Origin: Nitrospira sp.
GTDB lineage: Bacteria > Nitrospirota > Nitrospiria > Nitrospirales > Nitrospiraceae
Direction: 5' to 3'
NCBI GenBank assembly: GCA_030692565.1
Contig: JAUYAO010000001.1
Span: 1-64,000, forward strand
DNA: 64,000 nucleotides
Every line of letters begins with the position of its first letter. The first letter of the stretch is position 1. A model generated the notes under the pieces. It saw only the letters and a list, made by a program, of their open reading frames with translations. It was not told the DNA's origin and searched no databases. The translations under genes were made by a program, and so were the position numbers. This document shows, one piece after another, positions 6,267 through 15,945 of the stretch.

Positions 6267-8086
6267 CTCGTCAGGTGGAACGGCACGTCGGTTAAGACGA
6301 CTCGATCTTTGAACAGCAGCGCGGCTTTGAGCATCAAGGCTCGCTGATTATGCAGGATATTTTGCCACCAGCGGGCGGGGAGAATTTCGGGGATCACCAC
6401 AGTGACCCAGGTATCCGGTTCCTTTTCGAGAATTTCTTCGATGTAGTCGAGCAGGGATCCGAGGACGGAACGATAGGGAGAGGGGAGGGCGATGAGGTGC
6501 ACGCCGCACCCCCATTGGGCCCACTGGATTTCAATCTTGGCGGTTTCTTCGGGGTCGAGGTCGACGAGCACGGCCCGCACTTCTCCGGGACGGCTGCGGG
6601 CATAGTCGACGGCGCGCACGACGGCGCGGTTCACGCCGCTGATGGGGAGCACCACGATATTGCGACGCGGCATGGGAGGCCGGGCTCCCCGGCGGTCCAG
6701 GGTAATTTGTTCCGACACGGCTTTGTAGTGTGAACGGATGCCGCGGAACATCAGAATAAAGAGCGGAATGAGTACGATGACAATCCAGGCCCCGTGCGAG
6801 AATTTAGTGCTGGCAATGATGAGGGTGGCGATGGCGGTGGCGATGGCGCCGATGCCATTGATGGCGAGTTTCGTTTGCCAATGGGGTCCCCGCTTGATGA
6901 GCCAGCGTCGAACCATCCCGGCTTGAGAAAGCGTGAAGGAGAGAAATACGCCGACGGCATACAGCGGAATCAAGGCATGGGTGTCGCCCTGAAACAGCAC
7001 AATCAAAAAGCAGGAGAGGACGCCCAGGATGATGACCCCATTTGAAAAGACCAGGCGATCGCCCATGACGGCCATCTGGTGCGGCATGAAACTGTCCCGC
7101 GCCAGTAGCGAGGCGAGGCGGGGGAAGCCCGCAAAGGCGCTGTTCGCAGCCAGAATCAAAATGGTCATGGTTGCGGCTTGAACCAAATAGTAAAACGCAC
7201 CGTCGCCGAAGATGGCGCGGGCGACTTGTGAGATGACGGTCTCGTCCTCTTTGGGGATCACGCCGAGATGATAGGCCAACGTGCTGATTCCCATAAAGAG
7301 CGTCCCGAGCACGACCGCCATTGTGACCATCGTGATGGCGGCATTCTTGGGTTCGGGAGCCCGAAATGCGGAGACGCCATTTGAAATCACCTCGACGCCG
7401 GTCAGTGCGGTACATCCGGAAGAGAAGGCACGGAGAAGCAGGAAAATCGACAGCGATTCGACGGCTGTTTGCCCGGCGAGGTCAGGCGCGACCACCGGGG
7501 TGAGGTGGCCGGAAAGCAGTTGGATGCCGCCGATGCCCAGCATGAGCACGAGGGTTCCGATGAACAGATAGGTGGGAATCGCGAAGAACTTTCCCGATTC
7601 CCGCACCCCGCGGAGATTTACCAGCAGGACCATCGTGATGGCAAAGACGCCCAGTGCCGTACGATGGGGGAACAGGCTGGGGAACGCGGACGTGATCGCG
7701 GCGATGCCTGCGGCTACGCTGACGGCGACCGTGAGGACATAATCGATCATCAGCGAGGCTGCCGCGGTCAATCCTGGCCACTCGCCCAGGTTCGATTTCG
7801 AAACAATATAGGCGCCGCCGCCTCCGGGGTACTCGAAGATGATTTGTGAGTATGACAGCGTCAGGATTGCCAGCAGGAGCACGATCATCAGACTGATCGG
7901 GATTGAAAGATGGGCCAGCGCGATACTGACCGGCACCAAGACGAGGAGAATCTCTTCGGTCGCGTAAGCTACGGATGAGAGGGCGTCCGATGAAAAGACG
8001 GCCAGTGCGAGCGTTTTCGAGAGCCGTTCGTGCGCCGCTTGCGCTGTCTTCAGAGGATCGCCGACCAGCCAACGTTTCCAGAGCAT
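6263..8086 (-). CDS. APC-superfamily permease, KimA (YdaO)-like potassium/amino-acid transporter
   Basis: About 607 residues with 12 hydrophobic segments over the first ~460 residues and a cytoplasmic C-terminal domain (RRNIVVLPISGVNRAVVRAVDYARS), as in KimA-type high-affinity potassium importers. Motifs: LSKTLALAVFSSDALSSVAYA at the start of the transport core and YPGGGGAYIVSKSNLG in the third helix. Family knowledge supports cation or amino-acid symport; potassium is the best guess. ATG at 8086 is preferred to the TTG at 8104, though no strong ribosome binding site is visible. Confidence 0.85.
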   Translation of the reverse strand: MLWKRWLVGDPLKTAQAAHERLSKTLALAVFSSDALSSVAYATEEILLVLVPVSIALAHLSIPISLMIVLLLAILTLSYSQIIFEYPGGGGAYIVSKSNLGEWPGLTAAASLMIDYVLTVAVSVAAGIAAITSAFPSLFPHRTALGVFAITMVLLVNLRGVRESGKFFAIPTYLFIGTLVLMLGIGGIQLLSGHLTPVVAPDLAGQTAVESLSIFLLLRAFSSGCTALTGVEVISNGVSAFRAPEPKNAAITMVTMAVVLGTLFMGISTLAYHLGVIPKEDETVISQVARAIFGDGAFYYLVQAATMTILILAANSAFAGFPRLASLLARDSFMPHQMAVMGDRLVFSNGVIILGVLSCFLIVLFQGDTHALIPLYAVGVFLSFTLSQAGMVRRWLIKRGPHWQTKLAINGIGAIATAIATLIIASTKFSHGAWIVIVLIPLFILMFRGIRSHYKAVSEQITLDRRGARPPMPRRNIVVLPISGVNRAVVRAVDYARSRPGEVRAVLVDLDPEETAKIEIQWAQWGCGVHLIALPSPYRSVLGSLLDYIEEILEKEPDTWVTVVIPEILPARWWQNILHNQRALMLKAALLFKDRVVLTDVPFHLTR

Positions 8087-8161
8087 GCGCGCATTATCGC
8101 ACAACCGGCAGGAGGAAGGAAAAGACGCGGGGGCGGGCTGGTTGAAGGCCGAGGCCGAGAG

Positions 8162-8377
8162 CTATGGCTGGCCGTAAGTCGCTCCGAGGGCGTAGCCGTC
8201 TCGACAGTCCTCGCAATGGGACTGAGCAAAGACGACCTACTTGGCATGGAGGTTGTGTCGGGTGACGTAGGCCTGGAGCTGGGTCCAGACGCTTGTATGG
8301 CCGGCGTCAGTACTGTGGTCATAGACTCGTCGGCAGAGCTCGCACATGGGGACAATTCGAGTGGGGGGCTCAGGCAT
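8162..8377 (-). pseudogene. Small Cys-rich protein interrupted by an in-frame amber codon
   Basis: Reading from ATG at 8377: 46 residues with MCELCRRVYDHS and VWTQLQAYVTRHN, then TAG (8239-8237), then in the same frame VVFAQSHCEDCRDGYALGAT and a stop at 8164-8162. The CxxC before and CxxC after the stop look like the two halves of one zinc knuckle, so the amber codon splits a 71-residue protein. It lies 31 bases downstream of the receiver-domain gene. A truncated product, readthrough or a sequence error are all possible. Confidence 0.6.
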
Positions 8378-8408
8378 GATGGGCTTGCTCACTCTTCAGG
8401 GATCGTGA

Positions 8409-8828
8409 TCACTGCTGACGTGAAAGGGTTGGGAGCGTTGCAGGGTGCTGAATCCGTTCGCCGCGCAGGATTCGGGTCAGCAGGCTGGTCAGGTCACTGG
8501 TCCGTTGTTTGACAAGAAAGCCCGAGGCCCCTGCCTCAAAAGCGGCCTCGGCATAGGCAGTGTCGTCATGGGTTGAAAAGAAGACGATCTTGGTTGCCGG
8601 GAGTTCCCGGGAGAGCTGCCGACTTGCGGCTAAGGCGTCCCCGAACGAGGGCGTGAAATCGAGGAGGGCCAGAGCCGGCTTGTAATGGTGTGCGGCCAGC
8701 ACTAGTGATTCGCTGTCCATCACGCTGGCGACCACGTCAAAGGCGCTATTCACCAAGGCCTCTGTGAGGGCCAGCATAGCGCGCGATGAATCACCGATAA
8801 TCATGGCGGGGCGAATGGGTGATGTCAC
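8409..8828 (-). CDS. Stand-alone response-regulator receiver protein
   Basis: 139 residues, a single CheY-like domain with no output domain. The phospho-acceptor Asp is in ALALLDFTP (about residue 57), the switch Ser/Thr in KIVFFSTHDD and the Lys in GFLVKQR. The usual acidic pair is reduced to one Asp (IIGDSS). It may act as a phosphate sink or single-domain adaptor for the histidine kinase encoded upstream at 9589-10662. It is not coupled to the NarL-like gene: 128 bases separate them. Confidence 0.85.
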   Translation of the reverse strand: MTSPIRPAMIIGDSSRAMLALTEALVNSAFDVVASVMDSESLVLAAHHYKPALALLDFTPSFGDALAASRQLSRELPATKIVFFSTHDDTAYAEAAFEAGASGFLVKQRTSDLTSLLTRILRGERIQHPATLPTLSRQQ

Positions 8829-8956
8829 GATCCCGGCTCCCTCGGTTTCGGCCTGTCACGAGGGAGGAACTATAGAAGGAAAACGGGGGGATGGCACCAG
8901 TAAGACTACGAGGGTGCCGGGGGAAAATTACCAAGGAGGCTGGGGGCAGATATCGT

Positions 8957-9592
8957 CTACGACAGGCGTGCCAGCCCGTTTGTCAGAGCAAACTTAATCA
9001 GTTCAACGGTGCTATGAAGACCCAGTTGTTGCATGAGTTGGGCTTTGTGGAACTCGACCGTTCGATGCGAAATATTCAGTTTGCTGGCGATATCTTTCGC
9101 TGAATGGCCGTCAACAATGAGCTGCAAGACTTCCTGCTGTCGCGCGGTCAGTTCAACGAGAGGCGGTTGGTCATGGCTCAGCGCGCCGTCGACCACATCT
9201 TTGGCAATCAGTGGGGTCACATAGGGCTGTCCCCGCAGCACGGTGTGGAGGGCCTGAGTCAATTCGGCGCCCAGAGATTGCTTGAGGAGATAGCCGCAGG
9301 CCCCGGCTTGAAAGGCCGCGCGAACGTAGGCGGGATCCGCATGCATCGTCACAAACACTAGCTTCGTCGAGGGAAACTTGGACTTTAGGGCGCGGGCCGC
9401 TTCGATGCCGTTCATCACCGGCATAGAAATGTCCAGGATGACGATATCGGGACGATGCTGCGCCACGGCCTGCAAGAGGGCCTGTCCATCTCCGACGGTC
9501 GCCAGGAGTTCGCAGTGGGTTTCGAGGAGGCGACGAAAGCCCTCGAGTACCAGCGTGTGGTCGTCGGCGAGGATGACAGTCGGTTTCTTCAT
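8957..9592 (-). CDS. NarL/FixJ-type response regulator (LuxR HTH)
   Basis: 211 residues. The receiver domain covers residues 1-120 (VILADDHTLVLEGF acid pair, DIVILDISMP acceptor Asp, GYLLKQ Lys). The LuxR-type HTH is at about 145-205 (LTARQQEVLQLIVDGHSAKDI, then ASKLNISHRTVEFHKAQLM). It is a DNA-binding transcription regulator. The start at 9592 gives MKKPTVILADDH and overlaps the kinase stop by 4 bases (ATGA), marking a coupled two-component operon. An in-frame upstream extension is rejected because it only re-reads the kinase gene. Confidence 0.92.
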   Translation of the reverse strand: MKKPTVILADDHTLVLEGFRRLLETHCELLATVGDGQALLQAVAQHRPDIVILDISMPVMNGIEAARALKSKFPSTKLVFVTMHADPAYVRAAFQAGACGYLLKQSLGAELTQALHTVLRGQPYVTPLIAKDVVDGALSHDQPPLVELTARQQEVLQLIVDGHSAKDIASKLNISHRTVEFHKAQLMQQLGLHSTVELIKFALTNGLARLS

Positions 9593-10662
9593 GGAGAAAG
9601 AGGCTCGGACAACGGGAGGTGCACGTGGATCTCTGTGCCTTGCCCTGGCTGAGACTGTACGCGAGACGTTCCGCACAATGCCAGTGCCCGCTCGCGTAGG
9701 TTGAAGAGGCCGAGGCCCTGTCGTTCGTGTTGGGCGGCATCGACCTCGAACCCGACGCCATTATCGCGAACCGTGAGATCGAGCTCTCGCCCGCTGCTGA
9801 AGAGTTCCACTTCCACGCACGTGGCCTTGGCATGGCGGGTGATATTCGAGAGGCATTCCTGGACGATTCGGTAGACGGCTGTGGCAATCGCTTTGGACGG
9901 CGAGGTGCTGAATGGAGGATTGACGAGCAAGGTCTTGATCCTCGTTCGGTGGGTAAAGTCGTCGAGCAGACGCTGCAGTGCCGCGTCCAGGCCGAGATCG
10001 TCCAATATCGAGGGGTGAAAGCGATAAGCCATGTGTCGGACGTCGTTCGAGAGGGTAAGAATGTCCTCCTGGTTTTGATGCAGGGTGGTGCGGACCGATT
10101 CGGGCAGGGTGTGTTCAGGCTGTTCCAGCGTCCGAAGACCGAGGGCCAGCATCGCGAGCCGCTGATTGATATCGTCATGTAAGTCGTGCGCAATGCGCCG
10201 CCGTTCTTCGTCCTGCACGGTCAGGAGGCGGCTGGTCAGGGCGCGCAGTTCTTCCTGCGTCTGGCGAAGTGCCAGCTCCTTTGCGGCAATTTCAGCCGTA
10301 CGGCTCTGCACCCGGGTTTCCAGCGATTCATTGACGCGCCGGAGCAGTGTTTCCGTCTGCCGGCGTTGGGCGAGGAACAGGATTGGCGCCCATATGGCGA
10401 CTAGGCTGAAGGTCCGGTTCGACAGGGCCACCCACAGAGGGACCCCTGGAATCGATGGGCTGAGCCACGCGCCGACGATGGCGAGGGCAGAGCATCCCGC
10501 GGCGGTCACGATGGGAAGCCGGGGTGACGGGCTGAGTGCGGCAAGAAATACTACGCCTGCATAGAGCACGGCGTTCGCGACTCCCAATGGCAGTAAGAGA
10601 TCGAGGCCAAAGAGCGCAAGGCTGCCCCCAATGATTAGAACGTGAAGCAGCTGCGGCGTCAT
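9589..10662 (-). CDS. NarX/DesK-type membrane sensor histidine kinase
   Basis: 357 residues. Four hydrophobic segments lie in residues 5-100, then a coiled coil (LLRRVNESLETRVQSRTAEIAA to about 155), a HisKA_3 dimerisation/phospho-acceptor box (DEERRRIAHDLHDDINQRLA) and a GHKL ATPase domain (IVQECLSNITRHAKA, DNGVGFEV, GLGLFNLRERA). HisKA_3 kinases pair with NarL-type regulators, as here. The input is probably perceived in or near the membrane; no periplasmic sensor domain is seen. Confidence 0.9.
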   Translation of the reverse strand: MTPQLLHVLIIGGSLALFGLDLLLPLGVANAVLYAGVVFLAALSPSPRLPIVTAAGCSALAIVGAWLSPSIPGVPLWVALSNRTFSLVAIWAPILFLAQRRQTETLLRRVNESLETRVQSRTAEIAAKELALRQTQEELRALTSRLLTVQDEERRRIAHDLHDDINQRLAMLALGLRTLEQPEHTLPESVRTTLHQNQEDILTLSNDVRHMAYRFHPSILDDLGLDAALQRLLDDFTHRTRIKTLLVNPPFSTSPSKAIATAVYRIVQECLSNITRHAKATCVEVELFSSGRELDLTVRDNGVGFEVDAAQHERQGLGLFNLRERALALCGTSRVQSQPGQGTEIHVHLPLSEPLSP

Positions 10663-10885
10663 GACATTCTGTCTGTCCTACCGGGGTCAGTGGGCGTGGA
10701 AGTCCGTGGATCGCAACGCATTATGCGAGGGTGACGGGCGGCGCAGCAAGTAGGCGTGAGGTAGATCGACTGCAGGAAACGGTGGAGGGGAAGAGGGGGG
10801 ATAGATTCCGAACGGTACGGGCAGTGGAAATGAAGAGCAGGTGAGGCAATCGGCCCCATTTTGATCGCTGAACTGTCCAAGGGGG

Positions 10886-10968
10886 TTGACAGAGAATCGG
10901 GAGTTCAGTATCGTGCGGCCTCCTTTAGGCGGACGAGTCACTTTCGTCCGAGATACGAAATTTTTCGT
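10886..10968 (+). promoter_or_regulatory. Sigma-70-like promoter and inverted repeats ahead of the multicopper oxidase
   Basis: TTGACA (10886-10891), a 17-base spacer and TATCGT (10909-10914) form a good promoter. Directly downstream are two dyads: CGGACGA/TCGTCCG (10930-10936/10944-10950) and ACGAAA/TTTCGT (10955-10960/10963-10968), which could be operators or leader hairpins. The rest of the 10663-11042 gap, between the divergent kinase and this gene, shows no coding sequence. Confidence 0.6.
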
Positions 10969-11042
10969 TACCGTTTTGTGTGTATTTTGGTTCTCTGGTC
11001 CTGTTTTACATAGGTTCATCATAATAACAAGGAGGCCGGTCC

Positions 11043-14000
11043 ATGTTATCTCACACGCCACGGGTATGTGTGCCTACCCGTATGCTTGGCGCCATGGCAG
11101 CGGTAGCCCTATTGTGGGCGCCGCTGGCATCAGCCGAGACTGTCACTCCCGCAGGTCATGCGGCTCCGAAAGTCGCGATGACTCACCAGCTCCCCGCCTG
11201 GGCGGAGCAACTCAAAGGTCAGACAATCGTCGAAGACGCCATGTCCGGAAGGGGCGAGCGGTCCTCGATGGTCGAGCAGCAGCACCAGCGCATCATGGAA
11301 CACATGAACCATGATCCGCAGGTTCAGGGCGTCAACACCGGTATGTACAACACCCAGTCGATGATGCACCAATACGGAGCGGGCGGACAGGACATGTTGT
11401 TGGTGTCCGATCCCCGCATTGAGCCGGTGGCGATGGTGGGCGGCGGCAAGTGCCCCGCAACCGCCCCGGTGAAGCAGTACAACGTATCTGCGATCAACGT
11501 CGAGATCACGCTGAATCAGTGGCTCGATTTTTATCCCGGCTACATGTACGTGCTGGATGAGAACCTGGACAAGGTCCGCGCGGAAGAAGCGACGAATAAG
11601 GCCGCGCGCGACAAGGAAGGGTTCGATCCCGGAGCCATCATTCCCGGCGTGCAGGCCCAGTGGATTCAACCGTTGACCATCCGCGCCAACCAGGGCGATT
11701 GCGTCAAGATCAAGCTGAGCAACAAGCTCGAAGGCGGCGAAGAAGTCAGCCTTCATATCCATGGGTCCTCCATGGTGGTGAGCGCGACGGGCGCCGCCGC
11801 CACCACGACCAACTCGGATACGATTGTCGCCAAGGACAAGAGCGGCGATTACGAGTGGTATATCCACCCGAACACCCAGGAAGGTGTCCGTCAGTTCCAT
11901 ACGTTCAGCAACGATCGCGAGCTGACCGTCATGGGCATGTTCGGTTCCTTCGTCGTGGAGCCCCGCGGCTCGTCCTATTGGGAAGCGCTCGGCAGCGGCG
12001 ATGCGACTCCGGCCTCCAGCGGCTGGCAGGTCATGATCAAGAACGGGACGGGTCCGGACTTCCGCGAGTTCGTCCTCTACTACCATGAAGTCGGCGATGA
12101 AGCGTTCCGCCCCTTGAATAAGAAGGGCGACTTCCTCCCGCAGCGCGATCCGTTGACGGACGCCTATCGTCCCGGTGGCCGCGCGATCAACTATCGCAGC
12201 GAGCCGTTCGGCATCAACAACATGCACGTGCAGCATGAGTACTTCGGCTTTGAAGACGAGTCGATGGGCTACAGCTCCTATACGTTCGGCGACCCGTCGC
12301 CGACGATTCCTCGTTCCTACATCGGTGACCCGGCCAAGTTCCGCCTGGTGCACGGTGGATCGGAAGTGTTCCACAGCCACCATCCGCACGGAGGCACGAT
12401 CCGGTGGCCGCGCAGCCCGCGGGCAATCGATGACATGAACCTCTGGGCGACCAGCACTAACGGCCCGGTCAAGTACCCGGTCATTCGTGCCAAGACCGAT
12501 CGTGTCGACGTGGAAGTCATCGGGCCGTCAGAAGCCCTCGACCTGGAAACCGAGTGCGGTTCCGGTCTCTGCCAGCAGTTGGCGGGCGACTTCTTGTTCC
12601 ATTGCCACGTGGCACACCACTATGTCGCAGGCATGTGGGGCTACTGGCGCGTGTACAACACGATCCAACAGGGTGATCTGCGGAACGACGTGATGCCGGA
12701 TCTCCGTGAGTTGCCGGATCGCAAGGGCCGGATCAAGACTCCGATCGCTTCCGACAAGCTGATCGGTCAGACTGTGGACTGGTTCGGCAAGCAGTTCACG
12801 ATCACCGATAAGGGGAAGAGCAATTGGAAGGGTAACCCGGCCGTCATCAATATCAAGGATTGGGTTGCCATGCAGATGCCCACGATGGGTAAGCCTGGCC
12901 ACAAAGATGATGAGAAGGGCCAGACTCAGTCGTACGATGCCACCGTCCTCGATTGGGCGTGGAACGGCAACGTGGCGATGAGCGAAAAGGAAAGCGAGAT
13001 CGACAATCCCAAGTACAAGTCCACGCATCCGGGCAAGCGGCATCCGATCATGTTCGAGCCGTTGACCGGCAAGGTGGCGTGGCCGCATCTCACGCCGCAT
13101 TTCGGTCGGCGCGTGATGTTCTCGCCGAACCACGTCGGCGCGCCCTGGCTGGAAATGATCCGCCGGGATGCCAACGGTGAAGAGAGTGTCGATCAGGCGC
13201 TTCCCGGTGAAAACGGCGTGTGGAGCCTCTGCCCGGAGAATGCCGGACGGAAGAGCTACAACGTCCACTTCGTGAAGATGCCGATCAAGATTGCAAAGGC
13301 GCAAGGGAAAGAGCCGCCGGTCATCGATCCGAACGGCTTGATCTATGTGCTCCATGAAGAAGAAGCGGCAGTCCGCGCCAACGACGATCTGAAGTATCCG
13401 TTGGTGGTCCGCGGCAATATCTATGATTGCTTGGACTGGACGCTGACCAGCGAGTGGGACGACGACGACTACACGAACTTCCAGTCCTCGAAGATCAACA
13501 CGCACTGGCATTTCCTGCAGTTCGACAACCAGGCGTCGGACGGCGTCATCACCGGCTTCTCGTACGAGCAGTCGGTCCGCCCGTTCACGATGCTGGAGAA
13601 GAAGAACAAGAAGGGCCTTCCGGCCCCGATGAACACGGTGTTGACGGGCGCGGTCAAGAAGGGCGCGACCAGCCTCTCCGTGAAGAACGCCAAGCAGTAC
13701 CATGTCGGGACGCTCATCATGGTGGGCGCCGACAACGTGAAGGGCAATGAAATCTCCCGCATCAAGGCGATCAACGGCAACCAGATCGTTTTGGCGAGGG
13801 GCTTGAAGAACGACCATCCGGCGAACGACATCATCACGGTGGAATTCGTCCGGCAGCGGTTCTGGGTCGATGCGGACGTGGGAACCGTGTTCTGGCACGA
13901 CCATGCGTTCGGTGCGACCACCTGGCCGCACGGCGGGTTCGGCACCTTCATCGCCGAGCCGGTCGGTTCGACCTATCATGATCCGAAGAGCGGCAAGGAC

Positions 14001-15902
14001 ATCCGGAGCGGCCCCATCGCCGACATCCGGACCGTCGAGCCGGTGGGTCATGGCGTGAACAACAGCTTCCGTGAATTGATGGTGCAAGTGCACGACACCG
14101 TGCCCCACACCGTCAACGTCGTGACCGCGGGCAATCCTCCCGGGCAGCCGATCGAAGTGGCGCTCGAGGCCGGAAAGACCGTGTCGTTCATGATGCCGGA
14201 AAAGATCTACATGACGCCGATGCCGTTCCTGAACGGTGGTACGCACACCACCGGCAGCGGTCTGAACTTCCGGGCCGGTCCCATCGCGCAGCGGTTGGCG
14301 ACCAATCCGGATTCGTCGCAGATCTTCAACAGCAGCATCCACGGCGATCCCTATACGCCGACCCTGCGGGCCTATGTGGGAGACACGATGGTGTTCCGTC
14401 TCCTCCATACCCTCATGAACGAGTCGATGGTTTGGACCTTGTCCGGCCACACGTTCTTGACGGAGCGCTATGCGGGTGACGCCAACCGGAAGAATTCGAT
14501 TCATATCGGGATTGCCGAGCGCTACGACCTCGTGGTGCCGCAAGCCGGTGGATCGCGTTTCCAGGCGGGCGACTACATTCACTTCAACGGCCGGTCTTCA
14601 AAGTTCTCCGAAGGCGGCTGGGGCATCATTCGTGTCTATGACAAGGAACAGGCCGATCTGAAGAAGCTCACGTCGGGCTTCTCCGGCAAGGGCGAAATCC
14701 CGAAGGCATTGCCGGTCTGTCCGGCTGATGCTCCGGTGAAGTCGTTCAACGTGGTCGCATTGGATTTCCCATCCATGAAGTTCAACGCGAAGGCGCCTGA
14801 GACCATCGAAGTGGACTTCGAGCGCAAGATTCTCATGACCAATCCCGACGCGAAGATCTTTGCCTTGGAAGAAGATACCGCCAAGGTGGCAAGCGGCGCG
14901 CAGCCGATGCCGCTGACTCTTCGTGTCAACGTCGGTGATTGCGTGAAAGTGAACCTGAAGAACAAGATGAAGGAAAGCAAGGCGTCCTTCTCGGCCATCG
15001 GCTTGGCCTTCGATCCGAAGGAATCGATGGGCGCCAATATCGGCAATAACCCCGGCGATCAGACGATCGCTCCGGGCGCCGAGCGGACCTATACGTACTA
15101 TGCGGATCCCTTTAACGGTGAAACGACCTCGTTGGTCTGGGATTGGGGCAATGTGATGACCAATCCGCGCAACGGGCTGTTCGGCGCCATTGTGGTGGGT
15201 CCGAAGGGTGCGAAGTATCGCGATCCGAAGACCGGTGCCGACCTCTCGACCAAAAATGCCTGGGCGGCCGACGTGATCCTCGATCACTCGATGCCCGGGA
15301 TGGAGAATCGGCCGAACTATCGTGACGTGGCGTTGTTCTTCCAGGACGAAGACAACATCATCGGCACGAGCTTCATGCCTTATGTGCAAAATGTGGCCGG
15401 TTTGACCGGTGTGAACTATCGGTCCGAACCCTACAAGTTCCGGGAAGAGCAGGGGTGTTCGTTGGGCAAGGTGTTCCAGCCTTGCAAAGCCGACAAGCCT
15501 GAGGATCCGGCAACGCCTCTCATTGAGGCGCATGCGGGCGATCCTGTCCGGATTCACATTCTGGGTGTGAGCAACGAACAGAACGGGATGTTCAGCGTGG
15601 AAAAGCATGAGTGGCCGATTGAGCCGTTCATGCGCGGCGCTGACCAGATCAGTGTCGTGGAGTTCTCCGGTTCCGAGACGATTGATGCCTTTATCCCCTC
15701 GGCAGGCGGTCCGTACCGTCAGCCAGGCGACTACGTATACAGCAACCAGCGGTTGCCGTACTCGCAGTCCGGCCAGTGGGGCTATGTGCGGGTGTTGCCG
15801 TCCGGTGACCAGCGGTTGTTGCCGCTGCACGGGACTGGCGCCGGGATGAAGAGTGCATCGGTTGGACAGCCGATGCAGGTGATCCCGGTCGCAGCGAAGT
15901 AA
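11043..15902 (+). CDS. Very large secreted multicopper oxidase (1619 aa), MnxG/MofA-like in size
   Basis: A signal peptide ends at about residue 31 (LLWAPLASAET). Several cupredoxin domains follow. All four classes of copper-ligand motif are visible: HxH (SLHIHG, ~residue 236), HxxHxH (HSHHPH, ~442), the type 1/trinuclear motif HCHxxxHxxxxM (HCHVAHHYVAGM, ~519), then two more HxH motifs (THWHF, ~819; WHDHA, ~951). The last ~450 residues repeat cupredoxin-like segments without obvious ligands. The motif order differs from classical laccases, as known for large Mn-oxidising MCOs; the substrate (Mn, Cu, Fe or a protein partner) is unknown. GGAGG precedes the ATG and a terminator follows. Confidence 0.9.
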   Translation: MLSHTPRVCVPTRMLGAMAAVALLWAPLASAETVTPAGHAAPKVAMTHQLPAWAEQLKGQTIVEDAMSGRGERSSMVEQQHQRIMEHMNHDPQVQGVNTGMYNTQSMMHQYGAGGQDMLLVSDPRIEPVAMVGGGKCPATAPVKQYNVSAINVEITLNQWLDFYPGYMYVLDENLDKVRAEEATNKAARDKEGFDPGAIIPGVQAQWIQPLTIRANQGDCVKIKLSNKLEGGEEVSLHIHGSSMVVSATGAAATTTNSDTIVAKDKSGDYEWYIHPNTQEGVRQFHTFSNDRELTVMGMFGSFVVEPRGSSYWEALGSGDATPASSGWQVMIKNGTGPDFREFVLYYHEVGDEAFRPLNKKGDFLPQRDPLTDAYRPGGRAINYRSEPFGINNMHVQHEYFGFEDESMGYSSYTFGDPSPTIPRSYIGDPAKFRLVHGGSEVFHSHHPHGGTIRWPRSPRAIDDMNLWATSTNGPVKYPVIRAKTDRVDVEVIGPSEALDLETECGSGLCQQLAGDFLFHCHVAHHYVAGMWGYWRVYNTIQQGDLRNDVMPDLRELPDRKGRIKTPIASDKLIGQTVDWFGKQFTITDKGKSNWKGNPAVINIKDWVAMQMPTMGKPGHKDDEKGQTQSYDATVLDWAWNGNVAMSEKESEIDNPKYKSTHPGKRHPIMFEPLTGKVAWPHLTPHFGRRVMFSPNHVGAPWLEMIRRDANGEESVDQALPGENGVWSLCPENAGRKSYNVHFVKMPIKIAKAQGKEPPVIDPNGLIYVLHEEEAAVRANDDLKYPLVVRGNIYDCLDWTLTSEWDDDDYTNFQSSKINTHWHFLQFDNQASDGVITGFSYEQSVRPFTMLEKKNKKGLPAPMNTVLTGAVKKGATSLSVKNAKQYHVGTLIMVGADNVKGNEISRIKAINGNQIVLARGLKNDHPANDIITVEFVRQRFWVDADVGTVFWHDHAFGATTWPHGGFGTFIAEPVGSTYHDPKSGKDIRSGPIADIRTVEPVGHGVNNSFRELMVQVHDTVPHTVNVVTAGNPPGQPIEVALEAGKTVSFMMPEKIYMTPMPFLNGGTHTTGSGLNFRAGPIAQRLATNPDSSQIFNSSIHGDPYTPTLRAYVGDTMVFRLLHTLMNESMVWTLSGHTFLTERYAGDANRKNSIHIGIAERYDLVVPQAGGSRFQAGDYIHFNGRSSKFSEGGWGIIRVYDKEQADLKKLTSGFSGKGEIPKALPVCPADAPVKSFNVVALDFPSMKFNAKAPETIEVDFERKILMTNPDAKIFALEEDTAKVASGAQPMPLTLRVNVGDCVKVNLKNKMKESKASFSAIGLAFDPKESMGANIGNNPGDQTIAPGAERTYTYYADPFNGETTSLVWDWGNVMTNPRNGLFGAIVVGPKGAKYRDPKTGADLSTKNAWAADVILDHSMPGMENRPNYRDVALFFQDEDNIIGTSFMPYVQNVAGLTGVNYRSEPYKFREEQGCSLGKVFQPCKADKPEDPATPLIEAHAGDPVRIHILGVSNEQNGMFSVEKHEWPIEPFMRGADQISVVEFSGSETIDAFIPSAGGPYRQPGDYVYSNQRLPYSQSGQWGYVRVLPSGDQRLLPLHGTGAGMKSASVGQPMQVIPVAAK

Positions 15903-15945
15903 CCTCTTTTCTCCTACGTTCAGTAGGAATGAGGGATGAGATGGA

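Noticed and set aside
8030..8512. A 160-codon + strand frame between the permease and the receiver gene
   Set aside because: It overlaps both neighbours on the other strand and is Gly/Val-rich without motifs. The - strand Cys-rich remnant explains the region better.
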